The notes beneath the pieces were generated by a model that saw only the letters and a program-made list of their open reading frames with translations, had not been told where the DNA came from and made no database searches. A program made the translations under genes and the position numbers. A stretch of 63,124 nucleotides of DNA from an uncultured Bacteroidia bacterium. Lineage in GTDB: Bacteria; Bacteroidota; Bacteroidia; Bacteroidales; F082. The DNA lies in the NCBI GenBank assembly GCA_902783365.1, contig CACZQL010000085.1, positions 1 through 63,124 on the forward strand, read 5' to 3'. Positions 35,294 through 43,043 of this stretch are shown piece by piece. How positions within the stretch are numbered: the first letter of the stretch is position 1; each line of letters begins with the position of its first letter.

Positions 35294-35378
35294 AGGTGAA
35301 AGGTGAAAGGTGAAAGGTGAGAGGTGAAAGGTGCCTGTCGGTCAAAAACCTCTCACCTCTCACCTTTCACCTCTCACC
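35294..35378. repeat. GGTGARA inverted heptamer array between rpoN and ruvB
   Basis: Five AGGTGAR units plus AGGTG (35294-35333), a loop CCTGTCGGTCAAAAA, then four CCTYTCA units reaching the ruvB stop (35349-35378). It fills the whole convergent spacer and probably forms a bidirectional hairpin for both 3' ends. Confidence 0.95.
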
Positions 35379-36407
35379 TTAAAACAGTTCCATCTCTCCA
35401 GTGGGAGAAAACCGTATTTTTCCAAGGTGTTTATAGGCCAAGTCGGTGCATTCGCGCCCACGGGGGGTACGCATGAGATAGCCTTCTTGGATGAGGAAGG
35501 GCTCATAGACTTCCTCGATGGTGCCGGGGTCCTCGCCCACAGCGGTGGCGATGGTGTTGACACCGACGGGGCCTCCCTTGAATTTGTCGATAATCGTGGT
35601 AAGGATCTTGTTGTCCATGACGTCGAGGCCATGTTCATCCACGTTGAGGGCGGAGAGGCCGACCCGGGCAATGGCCACGTCGATGTTCCCGTCCCCTTTG
35701 ATTTGGGCGAAGTCGCGCACCCGGCGTAAGAGCAGGTTGGCGATACGGGGGGTGCCACGGCTACGGCGGGCAATCTCGTAGGCCGCACTGTCGTCGATGG
35801 GCACCCTCAGAATACCTGCCGAGCGCTTGACGATGCCGGAGAGGGTCTTGGCATCGTAGTATTCGAGCCGGAGGTTGATGCCAAAACGCGAGCGGAGCGG
35901 GGCGGTGAGCAAGCCCGAGCGGGTGGTGGCGCCAATCAAGGTAAAGGGGTTGAGGGCGATTTGAATGCTACGGGCGTTGGGACCCGACTCGATCATGATG
36001 TCGATGCGGTAGTCTTCCATGGCAGAGTAAAGGTACTCTTCCACCACGGGGCTGAGGCGGTGAATCTCATCGATAAAAAGCACGTCGTTGGGTTCGAGGC
36101 TGGTGAGAAGCCCCGCGAGGTTGCCCGGCTTGTCGAGTACCGGCCCCGAAGTCATCTTCATGTTGACACCCAACTCATGGGCGATGATGTGCGAGAGCGT
36201 GGTCTTGCCCAAGCCCGGGGGGCCATGAAGGAGGGTGTGGTCGAGGGCCTCGCGCCGTTGCGCCGCGGCCTTCACGAACACCCGGAGGTTCTCCACGACC
36301 TGCTCCTGCCCGGCGAAGCTACTGAAAGCGTCGGGACGCAAAACGTTCTCCAAGTCTTTCTCCGCCTTGGAGAGGTGGGAACCGGTGGCATCGAGGTTGC
36401 TGTTCAT
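35379..36407 (-). CDS. ruvB: Holliday junction branch-migration ATPase RuvB
   Basis: 342 residues from ATG 36407. The hexameric motor drives RuvA-bound junctions. Walker [10 protein letters not shown] is at 62-70, Walker [10 protein letters not shown] at 110-118, sensor GATTRSGLL follows, and the C-terminal winged helix ends LAYKHLGKI. The frame stays open upstream, but that would cross the promoter. ruvA is 10 kb away on the plus strand, so the pair is unlinked here. Divergent from a SPOR-domain gene. Confidence 0.97.
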   Translation of the reverse strand: MNSNLDATGSHLSKAEKDLENVLRPDAFSSFAGQEQVVENLRVFVKAAAQRREALDHTLLHGPPGLGKTTLSHIIAHELGVNMKMTSGPVLDKPGNLAGLLTSLEPNDVLFIDEIHRLSPVVEEYLYSAMEDYRIDIMIESGPNARSIQIALNPFTLIGATTRSGLLTAPLRSRFGINLRLEYYDAKTLSGIVKRSAGILRVPIDDSAAYEIARRSRGTPRIANLLLRRVRDFAQIKGDGNIDVAIARVGLSALNVDEHGLDVMDNKILTTIIDKFKGGPVGVNTIATAVGEDPGTIEEVYEPFLIQEGYLMRTPRGRECTDLAYKHLGKIRFSPTGEMELF

Positions 36408-36426
36408 GTCTTTTTGTATTCGGCCA

Positions 36427-36434
36427 CAAAGATA
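36427..36434 (-). promoter_or_regulatory. Promoter -7 box for ruvB
   Basis: TATCTTTG on the minus strand, 19 bp before ATG 36407. A weaker TAATTTAG (36448-36455) may serve the divergent SPOR gene. Confidence 0.5.
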
Positions 36435-36480
36435 ACAAAAAAAGTTGTAATTTAGCCGCCCAAAACAAAGCTTGGAAAAA

Positions 36481-36936
36481 ATGAGACGTTTTCTGTTGGT
36501 TATCCTGATGACCCTCCTGACCTTGGGAGGTTTCTCACAGAAGAAGGGTTCGCTAAGTCTGGACCAGGACTCGCGCGTGGAACGGCTAATGCGGAGGCAA
36601 CGCGAGGTGTATGCCGAAAGCAACACCATGAGCGGCTACCGCATCCAGATTTTCATGGAAATCGGCAACGAAGCCATCCAGCACGCCGAGTCGATGATGA
36701 AGAAATTCAAGGAGGAATTCCCCGGAATCCCCGTCTATCTCACCTACGAACAGCCCAACTACCGCCTCCGGGTGGGTGACTTCCGCAACCGCGTGGAAGC
36801 ACAGAAATACCTGAAGCTCATCAAACCCTCGTTCAACCTGGCCTTTGTCACTGCCGACATCATCAACCCTCCCGTCAAAATGGAAATTCCTGACATTGAG
36901 GAGGAGGAAGAAGATGAGGGGGAAGAGCAGGAATAA
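36481..36936 (+). CDS. Secreted SPOR-domain protein
   Basis: 151 residues from ATG 36481; an in-frame TTG nine bases earlier is less likely. The signal peptide is [13 protein letters not shown] to FSQ. The SPOR fold spans about residues 50-125 ([37 protein letters not shown]). SPOR domains bind denuded septal glycan, so a role at the cell wall or division site is likely. The C-terminus is a run of Glu/Asp. A short one-domain form, widespread in Bacteroidota. Confidence 0.8.
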   Translation: MRRFLLVILMTLLTLGGFSQKKGSLSLDQDSRVERLMRRQREVYAESNTMSGYRIQIFMEIGNEAIQHAESMMKKFKEEFPGIPVYLTYEQPNYRLRVGDFRNRVEAQKYLKLIKPSFNLAFVTADIINPPVKMEIPDIEEEEEDEGEEQE

Positions 36937-37012
36937 TGCGGAATTCGGAATGCGGAATGCGGAATACCTTACTCCGGCAGGTTATTCCGCATTCCGCATT
37001 CCGAATTCCGAA
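36937..37012. repeat. GGAATGC-type inverted heptamer array between SPOR gene and deoC
   Basis: TGCGGAA, TTCGGAA, TGCGGAA, TGCGGAA, a loop TACCTTACTCCGGCAGG, then the reverse arm of ATTCCGC/ATTCCGA units running into the deoC stop codon. It fills the convergent spacer. Confidence 0.95.
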
Positions 37013-37849
37013 TTAACCAATCTCTTTAAGGATGAGGTTGGCGAGGCGTGATGTGCCAACCCGGAAGAGGTTGGGGTTAAGCCAAGGCTCGCCGAGGAGA
37101 TGCTTCACTAAATAATAATAGGTGAGTGCGTCGTCAGGAGTCTTCATACCCCCCGCGGGCTTGAAGCCGACTTTCTTTCCGGTAGCTTCATAATATTCCT
37201 TGATGGTGTCGATCATGACGATGGCGGCCAAGGGAGTGGCGGCCACCGGCACCTTACCCGTAGAGGTCTTGATGAAGTCAGCGCCAGCGAGGATGGCGAT
37301 TTCGCTGGCCTTCCGGATGTTCTCCACCGTCTGGAGTTCGCCCGTCTCGAGAATGACTTTCAGTCGGGCGCTTTTACACGTTTCCTTGATGACCTTGATT
37401 TCGTTGAAGACCTCTTCGTAGCGACCGGCGAGGAAGGTGCCTCGGGAGATCACCATATCGACTTCATCGGCACCCTGTTCCACACAGTACTCCACTTCCT
37501 TGACTTTGAGGTCGAAGGGCATCTGTCCCGAAGGAAAACAGCAAGCCACGGTAGCCACACGGATGCCGCTCCCCTTGAGGAGTTGTTTGGCTTGATTGAC
37601 GAAAGGGCTATAGATGCAGATGGCCGGCACGGAGAGATGCGGTTCTTGTTTGGGGAAGGCAAGCGCTTTGGCACAGAAGTCGTTGATTTTCTCTTCGTTG
37701 TCGAAAGCTTCCAAGGTGGTGAAGTCGATGCTTTGGAAGATAGTTCTCAAGGCTTCCTTCTCGTTGCCTTGCTTTTTCTCCGTATAGATGATTTGAGCGA
37801 TGCGCTCGTTAAGTGCGGCTTCGCTATGGTTGTAGGGTTGAAATTTCAT
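37013..37849 (-). CDS. deoC: Deoxyribose-phosphate aldolase
   Basis: Cleaves 2-deoxyribose 5-phosphate to acetaldehyde and glyceraldehyde 3-phosphate in deoxynucleoside catabolism. 278 residues from ATG 37849. The Schiff-base lysine is in DFIKTSTGK (Lys194), and class I aldolase blocks VATVACCFPSGQ and GADEVDMVISRG are present. The N-terminal extension of about 40 residues compared with the 220-residue bacterial form is normal for the longer DeoC branch. Terminates in the heptamer array. Confidence 0.95.
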   Translation of the reverse strand: MKFQPYNHSEAALNERIAQIIYTEKKQGNEKEALRTIFQSIDFTTLEAFDNEEKINDFCAKALAFPKQEPHLSVPAICIYSPFVNQAKQLLKGSGIRVATVACCFPSGQMPFDLKVKEVEYCVEQGADEVDMVISRGTFLAGRYEEVFNEIKVIKETCKSARLKVILETGELQTVENIRKASEIAILAGADFIKTSTGKVPVAATPLAAIVMIDTIKEYYEATGKKVGFKPAGGMKTPDDALTYYYLVKHLLGEPWLNPNLFRVGTSRLANLILKEIG

Positions 37850-37870
37850 GACAGTATTGATTAGATGTTG

Positions 37871-37899
37871 CAAAGGTAACAAAAAAACACCTACTTTTG
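37871..37899. promoter_or_regulatory. Divergent -7 boxes for deoC and the acyltransferase
   Basis: TACCTTTG on the minus strand (37871-37878, for deoC) and TACTTTTG on the plus strand (37892-37899, 15 bp before ATG 37915). Confidence 0.55.
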
Positions 37900-37914
37900 T
37901 AAAAAAAATCCGCC

Positions 37915-38577
37915 ATGACTTTCCGCGACAAACTTCACATCCTCTGTTCTATCCCCAAGACCTTAAGGTTTAATTTCCATTATTTCCCGTTCAAGACCGC
38001 CGTGCGATGCCCTGTCGTCGTTTCAAGAAGGGTGTATCTGCGGGAGCTGCACGGCAAGATCCGGATTCCCGAGGATGCCGAGACAGGGAGCATCCGCATC
38101 GGCTTCGGCGATGTGGGGCATTACGATCGCAAGCGCTCACGGAGCATCTGGCAAGTGAGCGGCGAAGTGGATTTCAAGGGCAGAGCCTCCATCGGCCACG
38201 GCTCGAAGATCTCCGTCAGGGGGCTGTTGGAGCTGGGCGACAAGTTCAACATCACGGCGGAGAGCACCATTGTGTGCGCAAAAGAAATCAAGTTCGGCGA
38301 CGATTGCCTGTTGAGCTGGGATGTGCTGGTGATGGACACCGACGAGCATCCTATTTATAATAAGGAGCGGGAACGTATCAACGAGGACCGTTCCATCGTG
38401 GTCGGAAACCACGTGTGGGTTGGCTGCAAATGCCTACTGCTGAAAGGTGCCGAGCTACCTGACAACACCGTTTTGGCCGCGGGGACACAACTCAGGACTG
38501 CCTTCCAAGGCGAGGGGCAAATCATCGGCGGCAACCCGCCCTCGATCCTGAAACGGGAGATCCACTGGACGCACTAA
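37915..38577 (+). CDS. Hexapeptide-repeat acyltransferase
   Basis: 220 residues. A left-handed beta-helix of loose hexapeptide turns runs through about residues 80-215 (VDFKGRASIGHGSKISVRG, ITAESTIVCAKEIKFGDDC, IVVGNHVWVGCKCLLLKGA). DTDEHPIY contains the His typical of WcaF/maltose-acetyltransferase-like catalytic sites. Such proteins acetylate sugars in capsule, O-antigen or serine pathways. No glycan genes flank it, so the acceptor is unknown. Confidence 0.8.
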   Translation: MTFRDKLHILCSIPKTLRFNFHYFPFKTAVRCPVVVSRRVYLRELHGKIRIPEDAETGSIRIGFGDVGHYDRKRSRSIWQVSGEVDFKGRASIGHGSKISVRGLLELGDKFNITAESTIVCAKEIKFGDDCLLSWDVLVMDTDEHPIYNKERERINEDRSIVVGNHVWVGCKCLLLKGAELPDNTVLAAGTQLRTAFQGEGQIIGGNPPSILKREIHWTH

Positions 38578-38584
38578 TCGGCGA

Positions 38585-38660
38585 ATGATTCTTTCGGCGA
38601 ATTAAGCGAATTTGGCTAATTATCAATTCGTTTAATTCGCTTAATTCGCCGAAAAAAAAT
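38585..38660. repeat. GCGAATTAA inverted repeat acting as terminator
   Basis: GGCGAATTAAGCGAATT on the left and TTAATTCGC units on the right form a long hairpin around GCTAATTATC, followed by an A run. A 9-bp version of the same array design, between convergent acyltransferase and adk genes. Confidence 0.85.
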
Positions 38661-38684
38661 CTTTGCCGACAAAAATGAGCCGAA

Positions 38685-39254
38685 TCAGAGACTGTCGATG
38701 ACGGAACAGAGGTTTTGGAAGATCTCGGGGATGGCGCCGACGCCGTTGACGGGATAGAGGTTGTCGGTGTCCTGATAATAGTCGAGGACAGGTTTGGTTT
38801 TCTCCTCGTATTCCACAAAACGACGCTTGATGGAGTCGATGTTGTCGTCGGCACGACCGCTAATCTTGCCGCGTTCCAACATGCGCTCAACGAGGAGTTC
38901 CTCGGGGACTTCGAGGCTCAAAACGCCAGAGAGGGACATATCGTATTTGCGGAGCATCTCGTCGAGGATCTCTGCTTGTTTCACGGTACGGGGGTAGCCA
39001 TCGAAAAGGAAGCCAGGGGAGTCGAGATTCTCGGCGAGTTTTTTCTCGATGATGGCGGCGACAATCTCATCAGAGACGAGGTTGCCCTGGCTGATAATCT
39101 CCTTCACCTGGAGGCCGAGTTCCGTTTCGGCGGCAATTTCCTCGCGAAGGATCTCACCGGTGGAGACGTAGGTCAATTGATATTGTTCGCGCAGGAACTG
39201 CGACTGGGTTCCTTTGCCCGCCCCTGGAGGGCCAAAGAGGATGATATTAAGCAT
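38685..39254 (-). CDS. adk: Adenylate kinase
   Basis: Converts AMP + ATP to 2 ADP. 189 residues from ATG 39254, the short form lacking the zinc LID insertion. P-loop GPPGAGKGT is at 8-16, and the AMP-binding region (STGEILREEI, FLFDGYPRTVKQAE) is intact. In many Bacteroidota adk directly follows hpt; here a nuclease gene and about 1 kb of repeats separate them. TATCTTTG at 39293-39300 is the likely promoter. Confidence 0.95.
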   Translation of the reverse strand: MLNIILFGPPGAGKGTQSQFLREQYQLTYVSTGEILREEIAAETELGLQVKEIISQGNLVSDEIVAAIIEKKLAENLDSPGFLFDGYPRTVKQAEILDEMLRKYDMSLSGVLSLEVPEELLVERMLERGKISGRADDNIDSIKRRFVEYEEKTKPVLDYYQDTDNLYPVNGVGAIPEIFQNLCSVIDSL

Positions 39255-39292
39255 ATTGTCAATTATTAGTAAAAAACACGTGTTTTGGGAGA

Positions 39293-39300
39293 CAAAGATA
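39293..39300 (-). promoter_or_regulatory. Promoter -7 box for adk
   Basis: TATCTTTG on the minus strand, 38 bp before the adk ATG. Confidence 0.5.
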
Positions 39301-39729
39301 AAAAATAATATGGAATTCGGAAGCGGTAATTCGGGATTATTATTTGAACATTGAGTCAAAAACGGTGGCAAAGACCTCCTTCCCTAGCGTCGGAATCGGG
39401 ATCGAAAGCCTCATTTCCGCCCCTTCTCCATAGTGGAGAGGGGGAAAATACGGGGTAAATCGATAGGGATCAAGGCAAATTTCATTCATATATATACAAT
39501 ATTTATATTTTAATAATTTAAATTTTTGATATATGTATTTAAATGAAAAACAAGACGTTAATGAAAAAACCCGTGTAAATCCGAACCATAAAATTCTTGC
39601 GCACCTTGTTTTTTCAGCATAACTTTGCGCATTCGAAACACTGGGATTTTTCATATTTTTGGGAAAGAACGCCGCGAGAGATGGCGTTTCCTGCCACTCG
39701 GGGATGTCTTTCGACATTCCCCTTCGTTC
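39301..39729. other. Non-coding stretch, possibly repeat-derived
   Basis: A 125-codon minus-strand frame (39340-39717) crosses it. Its translation lacks a credible start context and its middle is AT-rich (39480-39560). I see no supported gene. Palindromic CTCCATAGTGGAG at 39427-39439 may be another repeat element. Confidence 0.5.
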
Positions 39730-39755
39730 GGGGGCGGACCTGTGTGTCCGCCCCC
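39730..39755. repeat. GGGGGCGGAC palindrome
   Basis: Ten-base arms GGGGGCGGAC and GTCCGCCCCC around CTGTGT, followed by CTACTGCGAGGG. Same family as 6479, 40987 and 41038. Confidence 0.9.
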
Positions 39756-39769
39756 CTACTGCGAGGGAA

Positions 39770-39816
39770 AGTTATCAGTTGGCAGTTGACAGTTGGCAGT
39801 TGGCAGTTAACAGTTT
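39770..39816. repeat. AGTTGGC heptamer array at the nuclease 3' end
   Basis: Six 7-bp units (AGTTATC, AGTTGGC, AGTTGAC, AGTTGGC, AGTTGGC, AGTTAAC). The penultimate part of the array supplies the last codon and stop of the nuclease gene. Same unit as the asnS-rpoN spacer. Confidence 0.9.
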
Positions 39817-40685
39817 ATTTCTATTCCTGTGACCTCCTTGATAAACGCTGGGGTCGCTCCTGCCTCCAACATCTTGCGGGCAATGACAACTCTTTCTTCT
39901 TCACGACCTTTTTCAAGACCTTCTTCAAGACCTTCCTCGCGGCCAACATAACGCGCGGCCAGCAGCATGTTCTCGTCATAATGGCGATCGAAACGATACT
40001 CATCGTAGCGTTTGCGTTCCTTCGGGTCCATCTTGAGGATGTCCAGGCGTTCCTTCGCCGCCCTCAGTCCCGGAACCCGGGTCTCGGGGCTGATGTAGCC
40101 CACCTTCAGGTACAACATCCACTCGTCCATATCGCTTGTCGGCTCCTTGCTCTCATCATATTGGCTGACACGCAGCACGTAATACTCGGGAAAGATGTTG
40201 TTCATCGCCTCCATGCGAAGGCCATTGGGAAAGTTGCCGTTGCCCAAAACCAGGCGGTCGCCCGTGTGGACGCCCGTCAGCTCGCTCTGACCGTGGTAGA
40301 GGTAGTCGGCCCCCATGCCCAGGTTGAAGTACAGGATGTTGATGGAGAACACCTTCTTCACATTCTCGTAGTCCTTGCCGGAGCTGATGTGTTCGGTGAT
40401 GGTCTTAGCCGTGCTGTAGAGGATCCGCTTGAGGAAATTGAGGTCGTCGGACTGCTGGACCTCGATAAGAATGATTTCGCCGAGGCTGTCCTTGGCCTTG
40501 ATATCGACGCGGTTGAACTTGTCCTTCTCATGCTGTTGGTTGCTCTCGCTTTCAAGGAGTTCGGTGATGGTGACTTCCTGGCCCAGGATGGCGGAGACCA
40601 GGCTCTGGAGGATGGTGAAGTCCGCCTTGTCGCGGAAGATGTTCTTTGCGGCCCAGTCGAAACGGATGACGTTGTCAGTTTTCAT
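39807..40685 (-). CDS. Rpn/PD-(D/E)XK family nuclease (transposase-like)
   Basis: 292 residues from ATG 40685. An N-terminal PD-(D/E)XK nuclease fold carries Asp61 (RVDIKAK), Glu75 and Gln77 (ILIEVQQ). The family is called Rpn, recombination-promoting nuclease, or PD-(D/E)XK transposase-like. The C-terminus has the typical Glu/Gly-rich helix (REEGLEEGLEKGREEERV) and a closing LEAGATPAFIKEVTG motif. It is flanked on both sides by palindromes and heptamer arrays and interrupts the usual hpt-adk neighbourhood. Own promoter at 40713-40720. DNA cleavage is inferred from the family. Confidence 0.9.
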   Translation of the reverse strand: MKTDNVIRFDWAAKNIFRDKADFTILQSLVSAILGQEVTITELLESESNQQHEKDKFNRVDIKAKDSLGEIILIEVQQSDDLNFLKRILYSTAKTITEHISSGKDYENVKKVFSINILYFNLGMGADYLYHGQSELTGVHTGDRLVLGNGNFPNGLRMEAMNNIFPEYYVLRVSQYDESKEPTSDMDEWMLYLKVGYISPETRVPGLRAAKERLDILKMDPKERKRYDEYRFDRHYDENMLLAARYVGREEGLEEGLEKGREEERVVIARKMLEAGATPAFIKEVTGIEINC

Positions 40686-40712
40686 AGGAATGGATGTTTG
40701 AATTATTTGGCG

Positions 40713-40720
40713 CAAAGATA
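40713..40720 (-). promoter_or_regulatory. Promoter -7 box for Rpn-like gene
   Basis: TATCTTTG on the minus strand, 27 bp before ATG 40685. Confidence 0.5.
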
Positions 40721-40911
40721 AAGAGGATTTTTAAAACCTACAAGTGTTTTGAACAAAATATTTTCATTTTATTGATTAAAATAGTAATTTATTTTTGAAA
40801 ATATATTTTTATCCAAATAATTGTATAGGAAAGGCATTCCCTCTCCAAAGGAGGGCGAGGGGACTCTGCGAGAGTGATTCCATAACAGAACGGACTTATA
40901 GGTTTTGTGGT

Positions 40912-41000
40912 GGACATATAGATTGGGGCGGACACATTGTTGGGGGACAAACACGGTGTTGGGGAACAGACACATTGTTGGAGGACGGACACGTAGGTCC
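40912..41000. repeat. Degenerate 19-bp tandem repeat
   Basis: GACACATTGTTG-type units recur every 19 bp (anchors 40931, 40950, 40969, 40988). The last unit merges into the GGACACGTAGGTCC palindrome. Confidence 0.75.
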
Positions 41001-41063
41001 GCCCCTACGGCGAGGGCATAATTCCGAACATTAACCTGTAGGGGCGGACCTACGTGTCCGCCC
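40986..41063. repeat. Pair of GGACC/GGTCC palindromes in inverted orientation
   Basis: The copy at 40986-41008 reads CGGACACGTAGGTCCGCCCC and the copy at 41038-41063 is its reverse complement. The two palindromes thus also pair with each other across 29 bp. Confidence 0.9.
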
Positions 41064-41073
41064 AAACCTATAA

Positions 41074-41134
41074 ATGCGGAATACCTTACCCCGCCCAAAT
41101 ATTCCGCATTCCGCATTCCGAATTCCGCATTCCC
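41074..41134. repeat. GGAATGC-type inverted array before hpt 3' end
   Basis: ATGCGGAATACCTTACCCCG, then ATTCCGC, ATTCCGC, ATTCCGA, ATTCCGC units. Its loop shares GCGGAATACCTTAC with the array at 36937-37012. Confidence 0.9.
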
Positions 41135-41148
41135 GAGAGAGGGGGCCC

Positions 41149-41682
41149 TTACATCACCTTATATATATCCGGAAGGTTGCGACCCTGCTGGTCGTAGTCG
41201 AGGCCATAGCCGACAATGAACTCGTTGGAGATGTCCATGGCCTTGTAATCGATGGGATAGTCGTACTGGAAAGACTTCGGCTTGAAGAAAAGCGTGGCGA
41301 TGCGCACATCGGAAGCCTTCAGGTGGCGCAGCTTCTCAATGGTGTATTTCATCGTATGCCCCGTATCGACAATATCCTCCACAATCACCACATGTCGGCC
41401 TTCGAGAGAATGGTCCAAGCCTATCAGCTCGCGCACCACATTGGTGGTCTCCGTGCCACAGTACGAGGAAAGCTTCACAAAAGAAATCTCACATGGAATG
41501 GTGAGACGCTTAAACAGTTCCGAGGCAAACATGAAGGCCCCGTTGAGAATCACCAAAAACATGGGATTCTTGCCCGCCATGTCCTTGTTGAGCTGGTCAG
41601 CCACCGTCTGGATGGCGTTTTCGATCTTTTCTTGGGGAATGTACAAGGAGAATTCCTTGTCTAAGACTTTTACGGTTTTCAT
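41149..41682 (-). CDS. hpt: Hypoxanthine phosphoribosyltransferase
   Basis: Salvages hypoxanthine (and usually guanine) to nucleotides using PRPP. 177 residues. The PRPP-binding motif VVIVEDIVDTGHT is at 98-110, and the flexible-loop region LSSYCGTETT is at 71-80. Follows the M16 peptidase gene by 33 bp on the same strand, so the two may be co-transcribed. The purine-nucleotide gene adk is 1.9 kb downstream beyond the Rpn-like gene. Confidence 0.95.
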   Translation of the reverse strand: MKTVKVLDKEFSLYIPQEKIENAIQTVADQLNKDMAGKNPMFLVILNGAFMFASELFKRLTIPCEISFVKLSSYCGTETTNVVRELIGLDHSLEGRHVVIVEDIVDTGHTMKYTIEKLRHLKASDVRIATLFFKPKSFQYDYPIDYKAMDISNEFIVGYGLDYDQQGRNLPDIYKVM

Positions 41683-41715
41683 GCCACTAATGTTTGAAAA
41701 TGCAAATATAACGAA

Positions 41716-42960
41716 TTATCCTTTCGCACCTCTAAAAATCAGCGTGGTGAGACGGTCGCGGTCAAACACCTCGCAGGCCTCTTCCATCAGTTCCTCCGCC
41801 GTGATCACCTCGATGGAGTGGATGATGTCGGGGATGGACTCGACCGGTTCGCCCATCAGCATGGAACGTGTGACGGCGAGCAACTCGCTCATCCCAGACT
41901 CACGGCCCAAGGCCAGCTGGCCGATGAGCTGCTGCTTGGCATGGTGCAGCTGCATCGTGCCCATTTTCTGATTCCTGAGCTTGTCCAACTCCTTGTAAAC
42001 CAAGCCGACGGCTTTTTCCAGCGAATCGGGGTCAACCCCCATATAGACACTGAAGAGGCCCGTATCGCAATAGGCGTTGTATTGCGACTCGATGGTATAG
42101 GCGAAGCCGTATTTCTCGCGGATGTTGAGGCTGAGACGCGAGTTCATGGCGGGGCCTCCAAGAATGTTGTTGAGCAACACCATGCAACGTTTCTTGGGGT
42201 GGCCAAAAGCAGGAGCCAGGCCGCCGATCATGCAATGGCTCAGGTGGTTGTTGCGCGACAGTTCCACTTTTCGAGGCTGATAGGAGCTGAAGGGACTGCG
42301 GCGGTCGGGAACCTGATGGGCTGGCACCTCGCCGAAGAAACGCATGGCCATGCGCTCGAACTCCTTGAAGCCGATGTCGCCGATGGTGGCCAGCACCATG
42401 GTGTCGGTGCCATAGTTGGCCTCACGGAAGGCAAGGATGTCGTCACGGGTGAAGCCCCGCACCTTGTCGGCAGTGCCCAGGATGTTGCGTCCCAAGGGAT
42501 GTTCGTTGAAGAGGGTCTCCTCAAACACGTCGAAGATCTCCTCCGAAGGCAGGTCGAGATAGGAGTTGATCTCGTCGAGGACCACCTCTTTCTCTTTCTC
42601 CAGTTCGCTTTCGGGGAAGGTGGGCTCGAAGGCGATGTCGCGGAGCAGATTCAAGGCGCGGCCATAGTAGCGGTTGAGGAAGGAGGCTTGGAGGCAGGTC
42701 TCCTCCTTGGTGGTGAAGGCGTTGAGATCGCCGCCCACGTTGTCGAGGCAGCTGAGGATATGGTAGGGCTTGCGGTTCTTCGCCCCTTTGAAGACGGTAT
42801 GCTCGATGAAGTGGGCCATGCCGTTCTCGCGCTCAAGCTCATCGCGGGACCCGGTACCCACCACCAGCACCAGATGGGCAATCTCGCCCTTCTTCTGCCG
42901 GTGCAACAGGCGGATGCCGTTGGGAAGGGTGGCTATGTTGTATGCTTCGTTTTCCATCAT
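41716..42960 (-). CDS. M16-family zinc metallopeptidase
   Basis: 414 residues, the usual size of a half-length pitrilysin/processing-peptidase-like subunit. The inverted zinc motif HFIEH is at 50-54, with the downstream glutamate in the EKEKEVVLDEINSYLD helix. The second inactive-type domain contains YGFAYTIESQYNAY. It has no signal peptide and acts in the cytoplasm or periplasm on unknown peptides. Promoter TACCTTTG at 42978-42985; hpt follows. Confidence 0.9.
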   Translation of the reverse strand: MMENEAYNIATLPNGIRLLHRQKKGEIAHLVLVVGTGSRDELERENGMAHFIEHTVFKGAKNRKPYHILSCLDNVGGDLNAFTTKEETCLQASFLNRYYGRALNLLRDIAFEPTFPESELEKEKEVVLDEINSYLDLPSEEIFDVFEETLFNEHPLGRNILGTADKVRGFTRDDILAFREANYGTDTMVLATIGDIGFKEFERMAMRFFGEVPAHQVPDRRSPFSSYQPRKVELSRNNHLSHCMIGGLAPAFGHPKKRCMVLLNNILGGPAMNSRLSLNIREKYGFAYTIESQYNAYCDTGLFSVYMGVDPDSLEKAVGLVYKELDKLRNQKMGTMQLHHAKQQLIGQLALGRESGMSELLAVTRSMLMGEPVESIPDIIHSIEVITAEELMEEACEVFDRDRLTTLIFRGAKG

Positions 42961-42977
42961 GATAAAAAAATGCGCCG

Positions 42978-42985
42978 CAAAGGTA
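42978..42985 (-). promoter_or_regulatory. Promoter -7 box for M16 peptidase-hpt
   Basis: TACCTTTG on the minus strand, 17 bp before the start codon. Confidence 0.5.
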
Positions 42986-43043
42986 CTAAGTTAAGTCGAA
43001 AATAGTTAAGTTTGCAGGCTATTTTAATTTCAACATCACCCGA

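Noticed and set aside
36408..36629. N-terminal extension of ruvB
   Set aside because: Would cross the promoter and the SPOR gene start; ATG 36407 gives the standard length.
39340..39717. 125-codon minus-strand frame between adk and the nuclease gene
   Set aside because: No credible start context, AT-rich middle, and overlap with the palindrome-flanking region; probably repeat-derived.
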